Shown: one piece after another, positions 47,643 to 58,499 of the stretch
Position numbering within the stretch: the stretch's first letter is position 1
How the letters are laid out: each line of letters opens with the position of its first letter
Assembly: GCA_033065855.1 (NCBI GenBank)
Contig: JAVXUO010001179.1
Span: 1 to 64,000, forward strand
Length of the DNA stretch: 64,000 nucleotides
Direction: 5' to 3'
Origin: Escallonia rubra
Taxonomy: Eukaryota; Streptophyta; Magnoliopsida; Escalloniales; Escalloniaceae
Translations under genes and position numbers: made by a program
Notes under the pieces: generated by a model
Database searches by the model: none
Told to the model about the DNA's origin: nothing
What the model saw: only the letters and a program-made list of their open reading frames with translations

Positions 47643-49633
47643 TGATGCCAAGGAAAGTGGGTTCGTACCTACGTGGAGGTGCCACAAATGCTGCAGTCCG
47701 AGTCAGCTTCCAAGTATGCAAAGTGAGAGACAACAAGGACGGAGTAAGGGCTGAGAGCAAGGCTCCCCAGACAGGCCGCGAGGGCTGGCAGCACTGTGCA
47801 GGCAGGGCGACGACGAACAGGGCCGGCAGTCGACAGTCCAAGTCAGGGGTGCAGCGTCGAGGATCCGATGTTAGAATTCCAAATGTGTTTCTCTCACTAG
47901 AATTCCAGAGATAATAGGTTTTTAGAAAGAGAAAGTGAAAATGACAAATGAGATAGAGCTCTCTTTAATGAGCTCTAGAGTCCACTATTTGTAGGCAAAA
48001 ATGTGCCTGTGTCATCAACCGACATGTGTCGTCCCCTGGGAGTGACACGTCACCAGGAGTCCAAAAGTATCGATTCTCCGTTGGACTACAAGTCCCCGTA
48101 TTTTTGATGCCCTGCCCTTGTAGCATCTCTCTGTCTGTCTGAGAAAACTGACCACACCGAGGTAGCATGATCAGAGTAAGCCTGTTGCCCCAACCACCGG
48201 TCCAAGCCCTTACTGAATCCCACGAGGTGCGTTAAGAGACGCGCAGAGAACCTGACAGCAGTGAGGGTTGCCCTTGTAGCCAACTGTCAGGCAAACTAGG
48301 CATAATTTGTCCCTCCAAGGACTTGCTCCCGTCCCGGAGTGACTCGAGGGTCATTGCCCTGGTGGTGTCGACGATCAACGGTAACATGAGAGGACATGAT
48401 CGTAACTCAGTGCTCAGAGTCACACAAGTCAAACCAAGCGGTGATCGCTTTATGGTAACAAGTCCATCCCGCTGCGAGGGGTCCTCCTGCCGGAGCCCCC
48501 CGTGATTGTGATGGCGATGGCTTTAGGGTAATGAGCCCATCCCATGGCGGCGATGACTTTAAAGTAATGAGTCCATCCCGCTGCGAGGGGTCTTCGTGCC
48601 GGAGCCCCACGTGATTGTGACGGTGATGGCTTTGGGGTAATGAGATCATCCCGTGGCGAGGGGTCCTCATGCCGGAGCCCCCCGTGATTATTACGGCGAT
48701 GGCTTTAAGGTAATGAGCCTATCCCATGGCGGCGATGACTTTAAGGTAATGAGTCCATCTCGCTATGAGGTGTCCTTGTGCCGGAGCCCCCTTGTGATTA
48801 TGACGGTGATGGCTTTAGGGTAATGAGCCGATCCCGTGGCGGCGATGACTTTGTGATACTGAGTCCATCCTGCTGCGAGGGGTCCTCGTGCTGGAGCACT
48901 ACGAGTGGAGCCCCCCGAAAACATGTAATGTGATTGTGGCGCGTGGACGCATCAACTACCGTCGTGAGACAATACCTAGTGTTGGGGCATGTCATGAAAG
49001 TGGCGCAGCGCATGGGCACGGCGACGAGTGTTAAAGAGCATGTAGGTGATTTTTGTCCTGGAGACGGTACCCAGATGTTAATGCACGGCCGCGAGTGACG
49101 GTTGTCACGACAATGACGCGCGGGCGACAACGAGCATCATGTGACCACTGGTAGTGAGTGAACATTGTAAAGAGTGCAAGGTGCGGGGGCCGGCGACGGG
49201 GGTCGCGGAGACGGTGGCGCAGGCAACGGGAGTCATGGAGCTGTCGCGCGGACGTGGGCGACGAAGGTCGCGGAGATGGCGTCCGGGCGACAGGGGTCGC
49301 GGACATGGCGTCGGGACAACGGGTAACTGGAGTAACGACGTCAGCGTGCGGGCGACGGCTACGGGCACCGTGAAGTGGGCGCGCGGCCAAGGGCAACAGG
49401 CGTCGCGAAGCCAGTACATGGGCACATGTGACGTGAGTCGCGGCGATGGAGCGCGACCATGGGTGATGGGCATCGTGAAGCCGGTACGCGGGCGATGGCA
49501 AGCGTTGCACGGAAGGCGTGCGACGGTGAGCGACAGTCATCGCAACGACTGGGCGCGGCAATGAGCGACGGTCATCGAGACTACGGCGTGCGGCCGTGGA
49601 CGACTGTAGTCGGTTTTCATGGCCCAAAAAACA
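47643..49633 (-). repeat. LTR related to the gag-only element, inverted
   Basis: The + strand begins tgatgccaaggaaagtggg, the exact reverse of the terminus of the gag-only LTRs. Similarity continues through the leader and the tgacacgt/cacgtgtcg region to about 48330. The rest differs: it has its own tandem array, a CpG-rich block of ggtcgcggag-type units, and a different start (tgttttttgggcc on the minus strand). The flanks (aaaat and tggag) do not match, so it is not a clean solo LTR. Confidence 0.75.
48440..48900. repeat. Tandem repeat array in the inverted LTR
   Basis: Units contain gtgattgtgacggtgatggc, ggtaatgag(c/t)ccatccc and gcgaggggtcctcgtgccgg. Unit starts are near 48502, 48611, 48684 and 48794, so the spacing is about 109, 73 and 110 bases. 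Confidence 0.85.
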
Positions 49634-49809
49634 TGGAGGCTCGCCATTTTTACCCTAAATTAATAATTTACCATTCAAGGATTGGAGAAATATGGAGAGG
49701 TGCAGCCGAATTTTCCTCAGACTTAGGACTAAGCATGAGTTGATAATTATTTTATAAACATGTGCTTTTCTGAATCGGATAGGACCACTACCTATTAGAG
49801 CACGACGAG

Positions 49810-51932
49810 AAGCCCTCTTGTGGTTCATATGTCACCGAAAGATTTTGCCACCAGATCATCAATTCCGTAAGTAAAAAGATAAATTCTACGGGACAATCGA
49901 GCGTAAAGTTGTCATACTGGACTATCCATCTGGTGAAGAAGTGCTCTCACACCTAGAGGCACTTGATACTTACATACCATACATCAAATCAAGGGTGTGC
50001 CAGATCAGAAGACTCCAGGATACAGGAAAGAACACAACTGGAGGAAACAATGTATTTTATGGGAGTTAGCCTACTGGAAGACACTCATTATCTAAAACAA
50101 CATGGATGTGATGCCCATTGAGAAGAATGTTTTCGATAATGTCTTCAACACAGTGATGAACGTCAAGAGAAAATTGAAAGATCACTTTAAAGCGAGAAAG
50201 GATCTACAACAGTTGGGTGTATGCTGAGAACTACGTCCTCGGACAGTCAGCGATAGGACGATACTTACGAAAGAACCTTACTGTCTAGATAAAAAATGGG
50301 TGGAGCGTCTGTCATTGGGTTAAGAATTTGAATCTTCCAGATGGGTGTGCGTCCAACATATCTCGTTGCTGCAATGTATCAGAATGCAAGTTCCAGGGGA
50401 TAAATAGTCACGACTGTCGCGTATTTATGGAAAGATTCATTCATATTGCCTTTCGGGGACTGTTGCCAAGGGTTGTATACAAGACTTTAACTGAATTATC
50501 TCATTTCTTTCAAGATATCTATTCTTGTACAAACTGGGTAAGTAACATGGAGACGCTTGAAAAGAACATTGTGTTGAAAATTTGCAAGGTTGAGAACATA
50601 TTCCCACCGTCATTCTTTGATTCAGTGGAGCATTTTCCCGTTCACTTGGCGTATGAAACTAAGATGGGTGCACCTGTAGAATATCAGTGGATGTATCCAT
50701 TCGAGATGTATTGCTTTAACACTATCTTGTTTGTTTACATGTAATGCAAACCCTATTGTCATTGATATTCCACCTAACTCTATTCATTAAATTTTTAGGT
50801 TCATGTTTCATTTGAAGAAGAAAGTTTGTGATAAAGGTCGTGTTTAGGGCTCAATTGCTGAGGCTTACGTATTGGAAGAGCTGGTAAACTTTTGTAGCCA
50901 ATATTTTGGGCCTAATGTTGATACAAGGTTAAATCAACTAGGCCGAAATGAGCCCAGAGCCAGCACAAATTTAGAAGGACAATTGTCAATATTCAAGTAG
51001 TCGGGTAGTCCATTTGAACGAGCCTATACTCGATGGTTAACGGATGTAGAGTATACTTTTACAAAAATATATGTTGTTCTAAATTCTGATGAAGTTTCAG
51101 CATTCATTGAGTAAGTTTCTATCTTCAAATAATTATTGTACATAATTGAAAATGTGTGATATGTGGGTTAAATATCTCGGTTTGCAGTGAGTTCGATGCG
51201 GAATCTTTAATCACTGATCTCGCTGGACTTGAATCTCATCGAAAATTACAATTTGAAAACTGGTTCAGAAGACGTGTAAGTCTTTAACCAAAATATACCA
51301 TGTGTTATATACAGTTATCTGGTTTATTAACTTTCACCGTCTTCTATAATAGGTTCAGTTGGTTTACAAAACAGTAGCCTACTTGTTGAAATTACTAGCT
51401 CAAGGCCCTAATAAACAAGCATCCTGTCATGGAGGCTATATCAATCAATGGGTTTATGTTTAACGTAAAAGATTATGACGGGATAAAACAAACCCAAAAT
51501 AGTGGAGACTTGGTCAACGACGATAGTGATGACGAGATTTGCATGGACTTTTAAGGAAAGCTGGATGAGATTGTTGAGCTAAAATATCTGGGTTTCCAAA
51601 ACCGCCTAGTAATGTTCAAGTTTACATAGTTCGATGTCACATGCAGTAGAGGAATCCACGTTAGCTCACAAGGGATTGTAGATGTCAATGTGAAGTTCGG
51701 ACTTGCATCAGACGAGCCGTTTGTGTTTGCTAGTGAAGCTGCACAAGTTTTCTACACGGAGGACATCACAAATCCTAAATCTCATTGGCATACACTTACC
51801 AAGTCCAAGAAATTTCCCGTGGCATATGACAGTGAGCTAGATACATTTCAAACCGACCAAGCACCTATCTTGGTACCTGTTGAGGTGAACAACGACGAGA
51901 CAATCTTCCTCTTCAACCAACACTTGATGTAG
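49810..51932 (+). pseudogene. tnp2 transposase of CACTA C, C-terminal half
   Basis: It has the same blocks as copy B: end of Transposase_21 (about 49850-50040), MDVMPIEKNVFDNVF (near 50104), DUF4218 (about 50320-50710), the following segment (about 50800-51000) and DUF4216 (about 51600-51830). It carries more stops than copy B: the later exon is interrupted near 51552 and 51628, and the segment near 50846 has a stop where copy B reads Glu. It is dead. Confidence 0.8.
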
Positions 51933-52417
51933 GATAAGAAGTCGTAGATTATGACGTGGAAGACGTAGAAAGTGTTGAAGATGATGAGGCTGGGTCTACT
52001 GACAAAAAAGGAAGAATTACTAGATGAAAAGGACGCGAGTCCCAGGAAGAAGATGATGACGAGTTCGACGATGATGATGGCGATGATTCCTAAAATGAAG
52101 ATGATTGGCTTGTACTGTTGTAACATGCATTCTTTTTAATAGTCGATTCATATAATGTTTTTAAACTCGGTTCATTTATATAGTATCGTAACATGTTATA
52201 GACTTTACATTGTTTTTAATGTGTTAATTTCTTTGGACTTGTTGTGCACGAAGTCAGACATGGATAGATTACGGGTGATTCTTGGTCACAGTAGACGTCG
52301 AGCTGCGTCCATCCCAGTGTCCCGCCTCGTCATTGCCCGGTGATGATGAGGCATATAGTGCTCACATCCAATAGGCTGGGGCCCAGCCCCTGCCCAAGTC
52401 GCTGCCCCAGTCGTAGA

Positions 52418-52700
52418 TAGAGTTGTCATTTGGGCCGGGGGCCCCGCGGGCCGGCCTGTTTTGGCCTGTTTTTGGCCCGAACTGGCCCGGCCCTCCAAAT
52501 GAACAGTAGAAGCCCGAAAAAGGGGGCCAAGGGCCTGGGCTTGGACCAGGCCACGATATGGATCAAAAATGGCCCGGCCCGGCCCGGCCCGATTGGGCCC
52601 GGGTTTGGCCTGGGTACGGCCCGGATTCGGGCCGGATTTGGCCCTGGTTTGGCCCGGGTTTGGCCCGGCGGCTGGCCCGGTTTCTGGCCCGTTTTTGGCC
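52418..52700 (+). promoter_or_regulatory. hAT left end: inverted repeat and GGCCCGG-rich subterminal region
   Basis: The TIR is followed by many copies of GGCCCGG, GGCCCGA and GGGCCTG on both strands. In Ac and related hAT elements the transposase binds repeated subterminal motifs, so this is the probable binding region. That role is inferred. Confidence 0.75.
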
Positions 52701-52914
52701 CCACTTGTTTTTTGAAAATCTACTTTTCCCCCCCTTTCTTCAACCCCTTTTCCAAAATTCCACTTTTACCCCCCCAACAGCTATATAACGGCTAGTTTGG
52801 GGGGTATTTTAGTCTAACCAATTTCTTTGACTCCTTTACACTTTTACCCTCACAAACAACTATAAACGGATAGTTTGTAGGGGTATTTTGGTCTTTTGTG
52901 AAGTTTCTAAAATC

Positions 52915-52920
52915 TATAAA
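52915..52920 (+). promoter_or_regulatory. TATA box candidate for the hAT transposase
   Basis: TATAAA in the context tctataaattcacacc, about 310 bases upstream of the ATG and followed by a pyrimidine-rich leader (tttctctctaatttttcac). Plant TATA boxes often look like this, but the transcription start is not known. Confidence 0.5.
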
Positions 52921-53226
52921 TTCACACCATTTCTCTCTAATTTTTCACACCAATCTTCTTTCTCTCTTCTTACTCTCACAACAAGCTTTGCTACTATTTT
53001 CCTCTCCAATTACTACTCTTGCTAATTACTACTAATTAGTATTCTTGTTATTTACTAATTGCAAATTTCTTTCTACTCTTGCTAATTACTACACTAGTCT
53101 TGCTAAATTTTTTTTTAATTACTAACACTCTAATATTTGTTACTCGTTCATTCTTTTAATTGTTATTTCTTATTACTACTCTTATACTTGTGTATTTAGT
53201 TACTCTTACAAAGTTTAGCGTGAAAT

Positions 53227-55503
53227 ATGGCTGGATTATTGAAGAAAATGAGGCGTGCATCGTCATCACGAAAAACGTCATCATCGTCGCAAGCACCACC
53301 ACCAGCACAAGCGCCAACGCCACGGCCAGCACAAACACCAGTCCAAGCACCAACACAACCATTCGTTCTTGGACGAATGAGTACAGGCTGTATGATAGAT
53401 ACCCAAGCCAATTGGGAGTTCAATCAAAACATTCCAAATTTTACATACACGCCTGATGAAGACCCCCCGCATTATAGTCAAGGACGCAGCTCGGTTGGCG
53501 AAGCTACTACTCCGTGGCCTAATCTCAACCCTACCTCCAGTCATGATGAAGAAGGGCCGAGCAATGCCTCCGGTAACGTTCCAGACGTCCAAAGGGGGAA
53601 AAAAAAGAAAGCCGAGTGTTGGAATCATTTCGACGAAGTTACGGTGGACGGCATCCGAAAAGCTCGATGTAAGTACTGTCTTAAATTATTTTTGGCTGGT
53701 AGTGGTAATGGACATCTTAACAGGCATTACCCTCAGTGTGCACCTCGACAAGGCCACGTCGAACCTACCCAAACCCAGTTATCTTTTGACGGTAGGTTAT
53801 TTGTCTATAATCAGCGAGAGCAAAGAGACGGTCTCGCTGAATTTGTTATTCACGATGAACAACCCTTTTCTTTTGCCGATAATCCAAGGCTCTCTAGATA
53901 TATGAACTCCTACGTTCAACCTTTGTACAAAAAGGTTCATAGAAACACAACGAGGTCCGATGCACTCCGTCAGTACAAGGCTGCCAAAGCACGCCTTATC
54001 GATTATTTCGATAAATTTGACGGTAAAGTTAGTCTTACTTCTGATATTTGGCAATCTCCTTATACTTTTGTTAGTTATTCTTGTGTGGCCGCTCATTGGA
54101 TTGATGCAGATTGGGTTATGCACAAGAGAATCATCGCTTTCGAGCACTTCCCTTATCCGCACGATGGAATGAATATTGCTACTCTTATATTACAAGCATG
54201 CACAACATTTAAAATTCTTAATAAGATTATGAGTGTTAGTTTTGATAATGCTTCTAACAATAAAGTTGCTGTTGCGGCTTTAAAGGAGACGCTTCAACCT
54301 GTACTTCAGGGTGAATTATTTCATACACGCTGTGTTTGCCACATTATTAATTTAATTGTTCAAGATGGTTTAGCTGCTGCAGGAGATATTCTTCAGAAAA
54401 TGAGGGGTATGACAGCGTATGTCAATAGCTCGAGTCCGAGAACACAACAATTTAAAGCGTTGTGTGTTCAATATAATATGCCTCGCAAGAGAGCAGTTAC
54501 AGATGTGGTCCACAGGTGGAACTCTACGTACCACATGCTTTTACACATTCTGGCATACCGAGAAGTCTATACGCATTTTCTACTAACCCAGTTCCCATCC
54601 GGCTTGCCAACTCAAGAGGAATGGCAGATGGCCATATACCTAGCTGAATTTTTGGAGGTATTCTACACGTCTACCAATTTATTGTCTGGTACGTACTATC
54701 CTACCTCTCCTCTCGCTTTAATAGAAATTCTGAAGATGGCTACAATGCTAACAAAATGGAGATATATAGGACCATTTAAGGATATAGTAAAAGTGATGGA
54801 TGCAAAGTTCAATAAATATTGGAAGAAACTGCCTGCTATTTTTACTGTTGCTACTTGTTTAGATCCTAGGTTAAAGTTGCATGGCGTGAACGCCTCGATA
54901 CAGGAGATATCGAAATTAATGTGCTACAAAGCAGATGACACAACCGCACTCACAGCGAAAGTGAGCGGGAGGTTTGAGGACTTGTTCAACCTCTATCGTA
55001 ATTCTGCTGACATGCGCAGCCGAGCTACATCATCATCAACTGCTGAGAGGTATTATGCGCCATACCTTCAAGGCTTTGAACATCTAGTAGCAAGACAACT
55101 ACCAGGTGAAGGTACTTCTAATTCGGGAGGTTCGTATAATTTTTCCTCTTTTAATGAGATTGGTGTAAATGCAAATACTGATCATTATTCTGATTTATCA
55201 AGGCAAGAACATGTTAATTTTAACTTGTTAAATTTTTGGAAACAAAATCAAAACATGTATAAAACTTTATCCCAAATTGCACGGGATGTACTGCCAGTGC
55301 AAGCCTCCACGGTTGCTTCAGAGTCGGCATTTTCAGCAAGCGGGAGGGTTTTGGATGACAGGAGGAGTCGTCTTAACCCCGAGTCGCTCGAGCTATGTGT
55401 ATGTTGGAAGGATTATCTTGATGCGAAATACCGCGAGCAAGATAAACCGATTGATGATAGGAAGAGCAGTGACTCGGATATTGAAGCACTTTCAGATGAT
55501 TAG
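53227..55503 (+). CDS. hAT transposase (BED zinc finger, RICESLEEPER-like)
   Basis: A single open frame of 758 residues from an ATG in good context (A at -3, G at +4). The N-terminus is basic, then Pro/Ala/Gln-rich (residues 1-50). A BED zinc finger spans about 130-171 (W132, C148-x2-C151, H163-x3-H167), preceded by a basic run GKKKK near 124-128. The RNase H-like core shows SLTSDIWQS (D273), SFDNASNNK (D340), CHIINLIVQDG (371-381) and RWNSTY (430-435). The C-terminal hAT dimerisation domain is about 664-735 (LLNFWKQN, LPVQASTVASESAFS, LNPESLELCVCWKDYL). This is the full domain set of plant hAT transposases and of their domesticated relatives RICESLEEPER/DAYSLEEPER. Because it lies within TIRs and a target duplication, I call it a transposon gene. 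I see no stop or frameshift. I did not fix the third catalytic acidic residue. Confidence 0.95.
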   Translation: MAGLLKKMRRASSSRKTSSSSQAPPPAQAPTPRPAQTPVQAPTQPFVLGRMSTGCMIDTQANWEFNQNIPNFTYTPDEDPPHYSQGRSSVGEATTPWPNLNPTSSHDEEGPSNASGNVPDVQRGKKKKAECWNHFDEVTVDGIRKARCKYCLKLFLAGSGNGHLNRHYPQCAPRQGHVEPTQTQLSFDGRLFVYNQREQRDGLAEFVIHDEQPFSFADNPRLSRYMNSYVQPLYKKVHRNTTRSDALRQYKAAKARLIDYFDKFDGKVSLTSDIWQSPYTFVSYSCVAAHWIDADWVMHKRIIAFEHFPYPHDGMNIATLILQACTTFKILNKIMSVSFDNASNNKVAVAALKETLQPVLQGELFHTRCVCHIINLIVQDGLAAAGDILQKMRGMTAYVNSSSPRTQQFKALCVQYNMPRKRAVTDVVHRWNSTYHMLLHILAYREVYTHFLLTQFPSGLPTQEEWQMAIYLAEFLEVFYTSTNLLSGTYYPTSPLALIEILKMATMLTKWRYIGPFKDIVKVMDAKFNKYWKKLPAIFTVATCLDPRLKLHGVNASIQEISKLMCYKADDTTALTAKVSGRFEDLFNLYRNSADMRSRATSSSTAERYYAPYLQGFEHLVARQLPGEGTSNSGGSYNFSSFNEIGVNANTDHYSDLSRQEHVNFNLLNFWKQNQNMYKTLSQIARDVLPVQASTVASESAFSASGRVLDDRRSRLNPESLELCVCWKDYLDAKYREQDKPIDDRKSSDSDIEALSDD

Positions 55504-55829
55504 GTAATTTGTTTTTATTTTCCTCTTTTCATCCTTTTGGTTGACGCTGCAGATTTCTTGATCTTTGATTGCTGATATTTTGGATAGACATAATTATTAT
55601 TTTGATTGTTAGAGTATTAGGAATAATTGTTTTTCATATATATAAAATAAATTTTTACAAGCAAAAAATATATATTTTCGTATATATAAAAAAATAGGTA
55701 ACTTCGCCTGTTTGTTTACAAGCAGCCGGTCCCAAGCCCGGATAAAAGGAGGAGGGCCTATGCACATTTATTATTTTTCTATGTAAATTGTTATGTGTTA
55801 AAATTGAATAACATGATAAAAAAAAAAAA

Positions 55830-55991
55830 GGGCCTGGGCCCGGCCCAAGCCCGGCCCTAAATATTGGGCTTAGGGCCTGGGCCTGGACCAGGCCTAGGAT
55901 TCACTGCGCCAGGCCCGGCCCGGCCCGGCCCGTTTGCAGGCCCGATGGGCTTGGGCTGGGCCGGCCCAAGCCCGGCCCTTTGACATCACTA
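55830..55991 (+). promoter_or_regulatory. hAT right end: GGCCCGG-rich subterminal region and inverted repeat
   Basis: Repeated ggcccggccc, ggcctgggcc and gcccaagcccggccc motifs precede the terminal tgacatcacta. They mirror the left end in motif content and have the same proposed transposase-binding role. Confidence 0.75.
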
Positions 55992-56169
55992 GTCCTAGAC
56001 CGATTCCTCCTACATGCGCACTGATTCTCCTTCTTCTGTGGGTTCTACCTCAGATATATTTGATAACGGCGTTTGGTCATAATTCTAGACTTATATTTGA
56101 CATGTATTAATATTGGTGTTTTGTAGGATCTCGATGAGGCCGTGGACCGACAGGCAGGGTGCGCATCGA

Positions 56170-58499
56170 TAGCATGTAGCATGATATATAGACAGACTTT
56201 TGTAAGCCTGTGGTCAATATGTTAGAAATTTGAGACTTTCAAAATTTTTAGAAGGTTATACGATGTTTTGAAGTTCTGCAAGTACTAGACCGTAAGTGAT
56301 GATCTAGTAAGTTCAAGCTTTGCATTAAGATTTGAACGAGAATTATGACGTTTAATATTCATCGGTGATAAATTTTGGTGTGGAGGTTAGGCACTGGTTG
56401 GATATTGTGTTGGAGGCCATGTATCTGAGTTATGTTCAGATCTAGTGTCTTGACGTTGTAAGTATTAAATTCAAGGCCGAATTTCTTTTAATGAGGAAGA
56501 GGATGTATTATTCTAATCTCAAATTGGTCTTAGTGTTGATTTTGACAAATATACTTGACACTCTAGAAATGGTTCACTTGGTGAGACTTCACACTTTAGC
56601 GACTATTTTATTGCATAAATGGAGAAATGTGGATATTCCGATTTGAATGAACTTGTGACTTAAGAATATTGATAATTGAGAGTACGTGAATTAAAGTAGC
56701 CCTGTAGTTTGAGGTGTTAGTGAATATACATAGTAAGTCATTTGAAATTGGACATAGATTGCTGCCCACCGTTTAAATGGATCTAGGGATATCAACACTC
56801 AAGGTGTTATGAAGGTGAATACCTGAGACCAAACGTGGCTAGATAACAGTAATCTAAGGAACACCAAATATCGGGGACGAAATTTTTTTAGGGGAAGATA
56901 ATGTAAAACCGCGCACCTAGAATACACTTTACGGTGAATCTAAGAATCTTAGTTATTCCCTTAGTGACAGTTATAGTAATATATATTAATTGGGGTCTTT
57001 ATCGACGATTATCACCAACCGGTATTGATTGTGACCTCTTGCGACCATTAATAATGCTTTTAAGCTTGCAAGTTAATGAGGTGGGAGGAATGTAATGCCC
57101 TAAACGTTTCATTGGTCAATGAAAATTTTATTTTTGACTTTAATCTAAGACTATTGTGGCCTTTTAAAAGGAATGTGGGTGAGATAAGAACACTAGCTAT
57201 GTGTGGGGGGTCTTTAGAATTATTCCAACCTAGGACAACCATATATAAAGGAAGTCTTAAGAGGGCAGCCATATTAGCAGATCGCCAGCCCTTGTTTCAC
57301 GTGGAAAAGGAGAGAGAAGATAGGGGAAAATCAAGCTAGGGCAAGGAGAAATTCAACACAAGAGCTATGGGAGGTTTGGGAACAAGAACCAGAACCACTT
57401 AGCTATCCAGGTAAGTACTCCTGCCATATTCCTCCGTATACCTTATTTTCTGTTTATGTTTATGTTTATGTATAAATGATTTTTTCTAATTAGAAGTTTA
57501 AAGCCTTTCACATGGTACTGATTTTGTGTAAATTGATTGATGAGAAAATGCATAAAAAATGCCATGGAATGTTTTCAAAAGTAGTGTTCTAAATTTGGCT
57601 TATGTTGAATTTCACGGTATTTCTAGCTTGGTTGTTGTGCCCCATATCCATGGAGGAAATTTGGATTGTTGGATCCTGGTCAACGGGACGATACGTTGAC
57701 GCACATGACTGTTGCTCGTGGTTCGCTGTTACGTCCATAATTATATGTATCCCGACCCTAGTTAGGGGGCGCATACCCTGACTGAATAATATTCATCCCA
57801 GGTGGAGTAGGGATTGTGGGACCTAGTCAGGGGAGAGTGTACGTTGACCGCAACATACATAAGTTATGATGAACTGTGATAGTTGTTAATGAGCCTGCCT
57901 GATGTCATACTTAGGTTCTGAGTATCTTGGATGAATTGCTTTCATAAGGTAGATATATGTATATTATCTCTTGTGAAAATGTTTACCAGTTTTAAATTGC
58001 AGAAAACCATGGCATGTTTTTACGAATCCCAAAACCTATTTAGGGATATGGTATGTGTACTTACTGGGCCCTAAGCTCACTCTTTTAAATATTTTTCACG
58101 CGATGATCTAGATGGAACCGGCACTAATGAAGGCCACGAGGATTATGGTGGACAACTGCTAGAGGATTTGTAGTCCTCTTAGATTATTTAATTAATCATT
58201 AGGTGGTCTGCTAGTACTAAAATTGTAATTTGACATTTTTTTTTCGGAGCTTAGATCTTTACCGGATTTAAAATGATCTATGTTAGTTGTTAAATAAAGA
58301 ATGCCATTGGAGATTTATTGAAAAATTATAAGCCTAATTCTAGAAATATTATTAAGGAGATAGATTTAAATTACTTTGTTATAGATTCTTGTGTATAGGT
58401 TGTAGTAAGGCCTGGCAGAGCCCTTGGTTGGAGTCCATTGGGTCCGCGGCCGGTCACGTATCTAGCTCATGGGCCTACCTCTGAGTTCGGGTCGTGGTA
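56170..58499 (+). mobile_element. Gypsy-type element remnant: 3' interior and 3' LTR
   Basis: The 3' LTR starts at 56902 (tgtaaaaccgcgcacc), just after the purine-rich tttaggggaagata, and runs 1.6 kb to cgggtcgtggta at 58499. The 730 bases before it have no complete frame but contain scattered coding-like wording of a 3' pol or untranslated region, ending accaaatatcggggacgaaa. The LTR matches the inverted piece at 46696-47437. The 5' part is missing because CACTA copy C abuts at 56169. It is broken. Confidence 0.75.

Larger units (their letters stand above)
52418..55991 (+). mobile_element. Complete hAT DNA transposon, 3.57 kb
   Basis: The left end is tagagttgtcatttgggccg, and the right end read on the minus strand is tagtgatgtcaaagggccgg, giving imperfect inverted repeats of about 22 bases. 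The 8-bp flanks are gtcgtaga (52410-52417) and gtcctaga (55992-55999), a hAT-type target duplication with one mismatch. Both ends carry dense GGCCCGG motifs (about 52433-52690 and 55830-55985). Inside is one uninterrupted 758-codon transposase gene. The insertion is in CACTA copy C; copy B lacks it at the matching place. Confidence 0.95.
49634..56169 (+). mobile_element. CACTA transposon copy C, 5'-truncated, carrying a hAT insertion
   Basis: It is colinear with 42612-45569 of copy B at about 95% identity, but is interrupted at 52418-55991 by a hAT element. After the hAT the CACTA sequence continues (cctagaccgattcctcc to gtgcgcatcga) until a Gypsy LTR element starts at 56170. Its left edge lies at the same place in the CACTA sequence as the left edge of copy B. 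Confidence 0.85.

Noticed and set aside
47643-49633. Interpretation as a clean solo LTR
   Set aside because: The 5-bp flanks (aaaat and tggag) do not match and the two sides belong to different elements.
53156-53628. Alternative frames overlapping the start of the hAT transposase
   Set aside because: They shadow the Pro/Ala/Gln-rich N-terminus of the transposase frame and have no family features.
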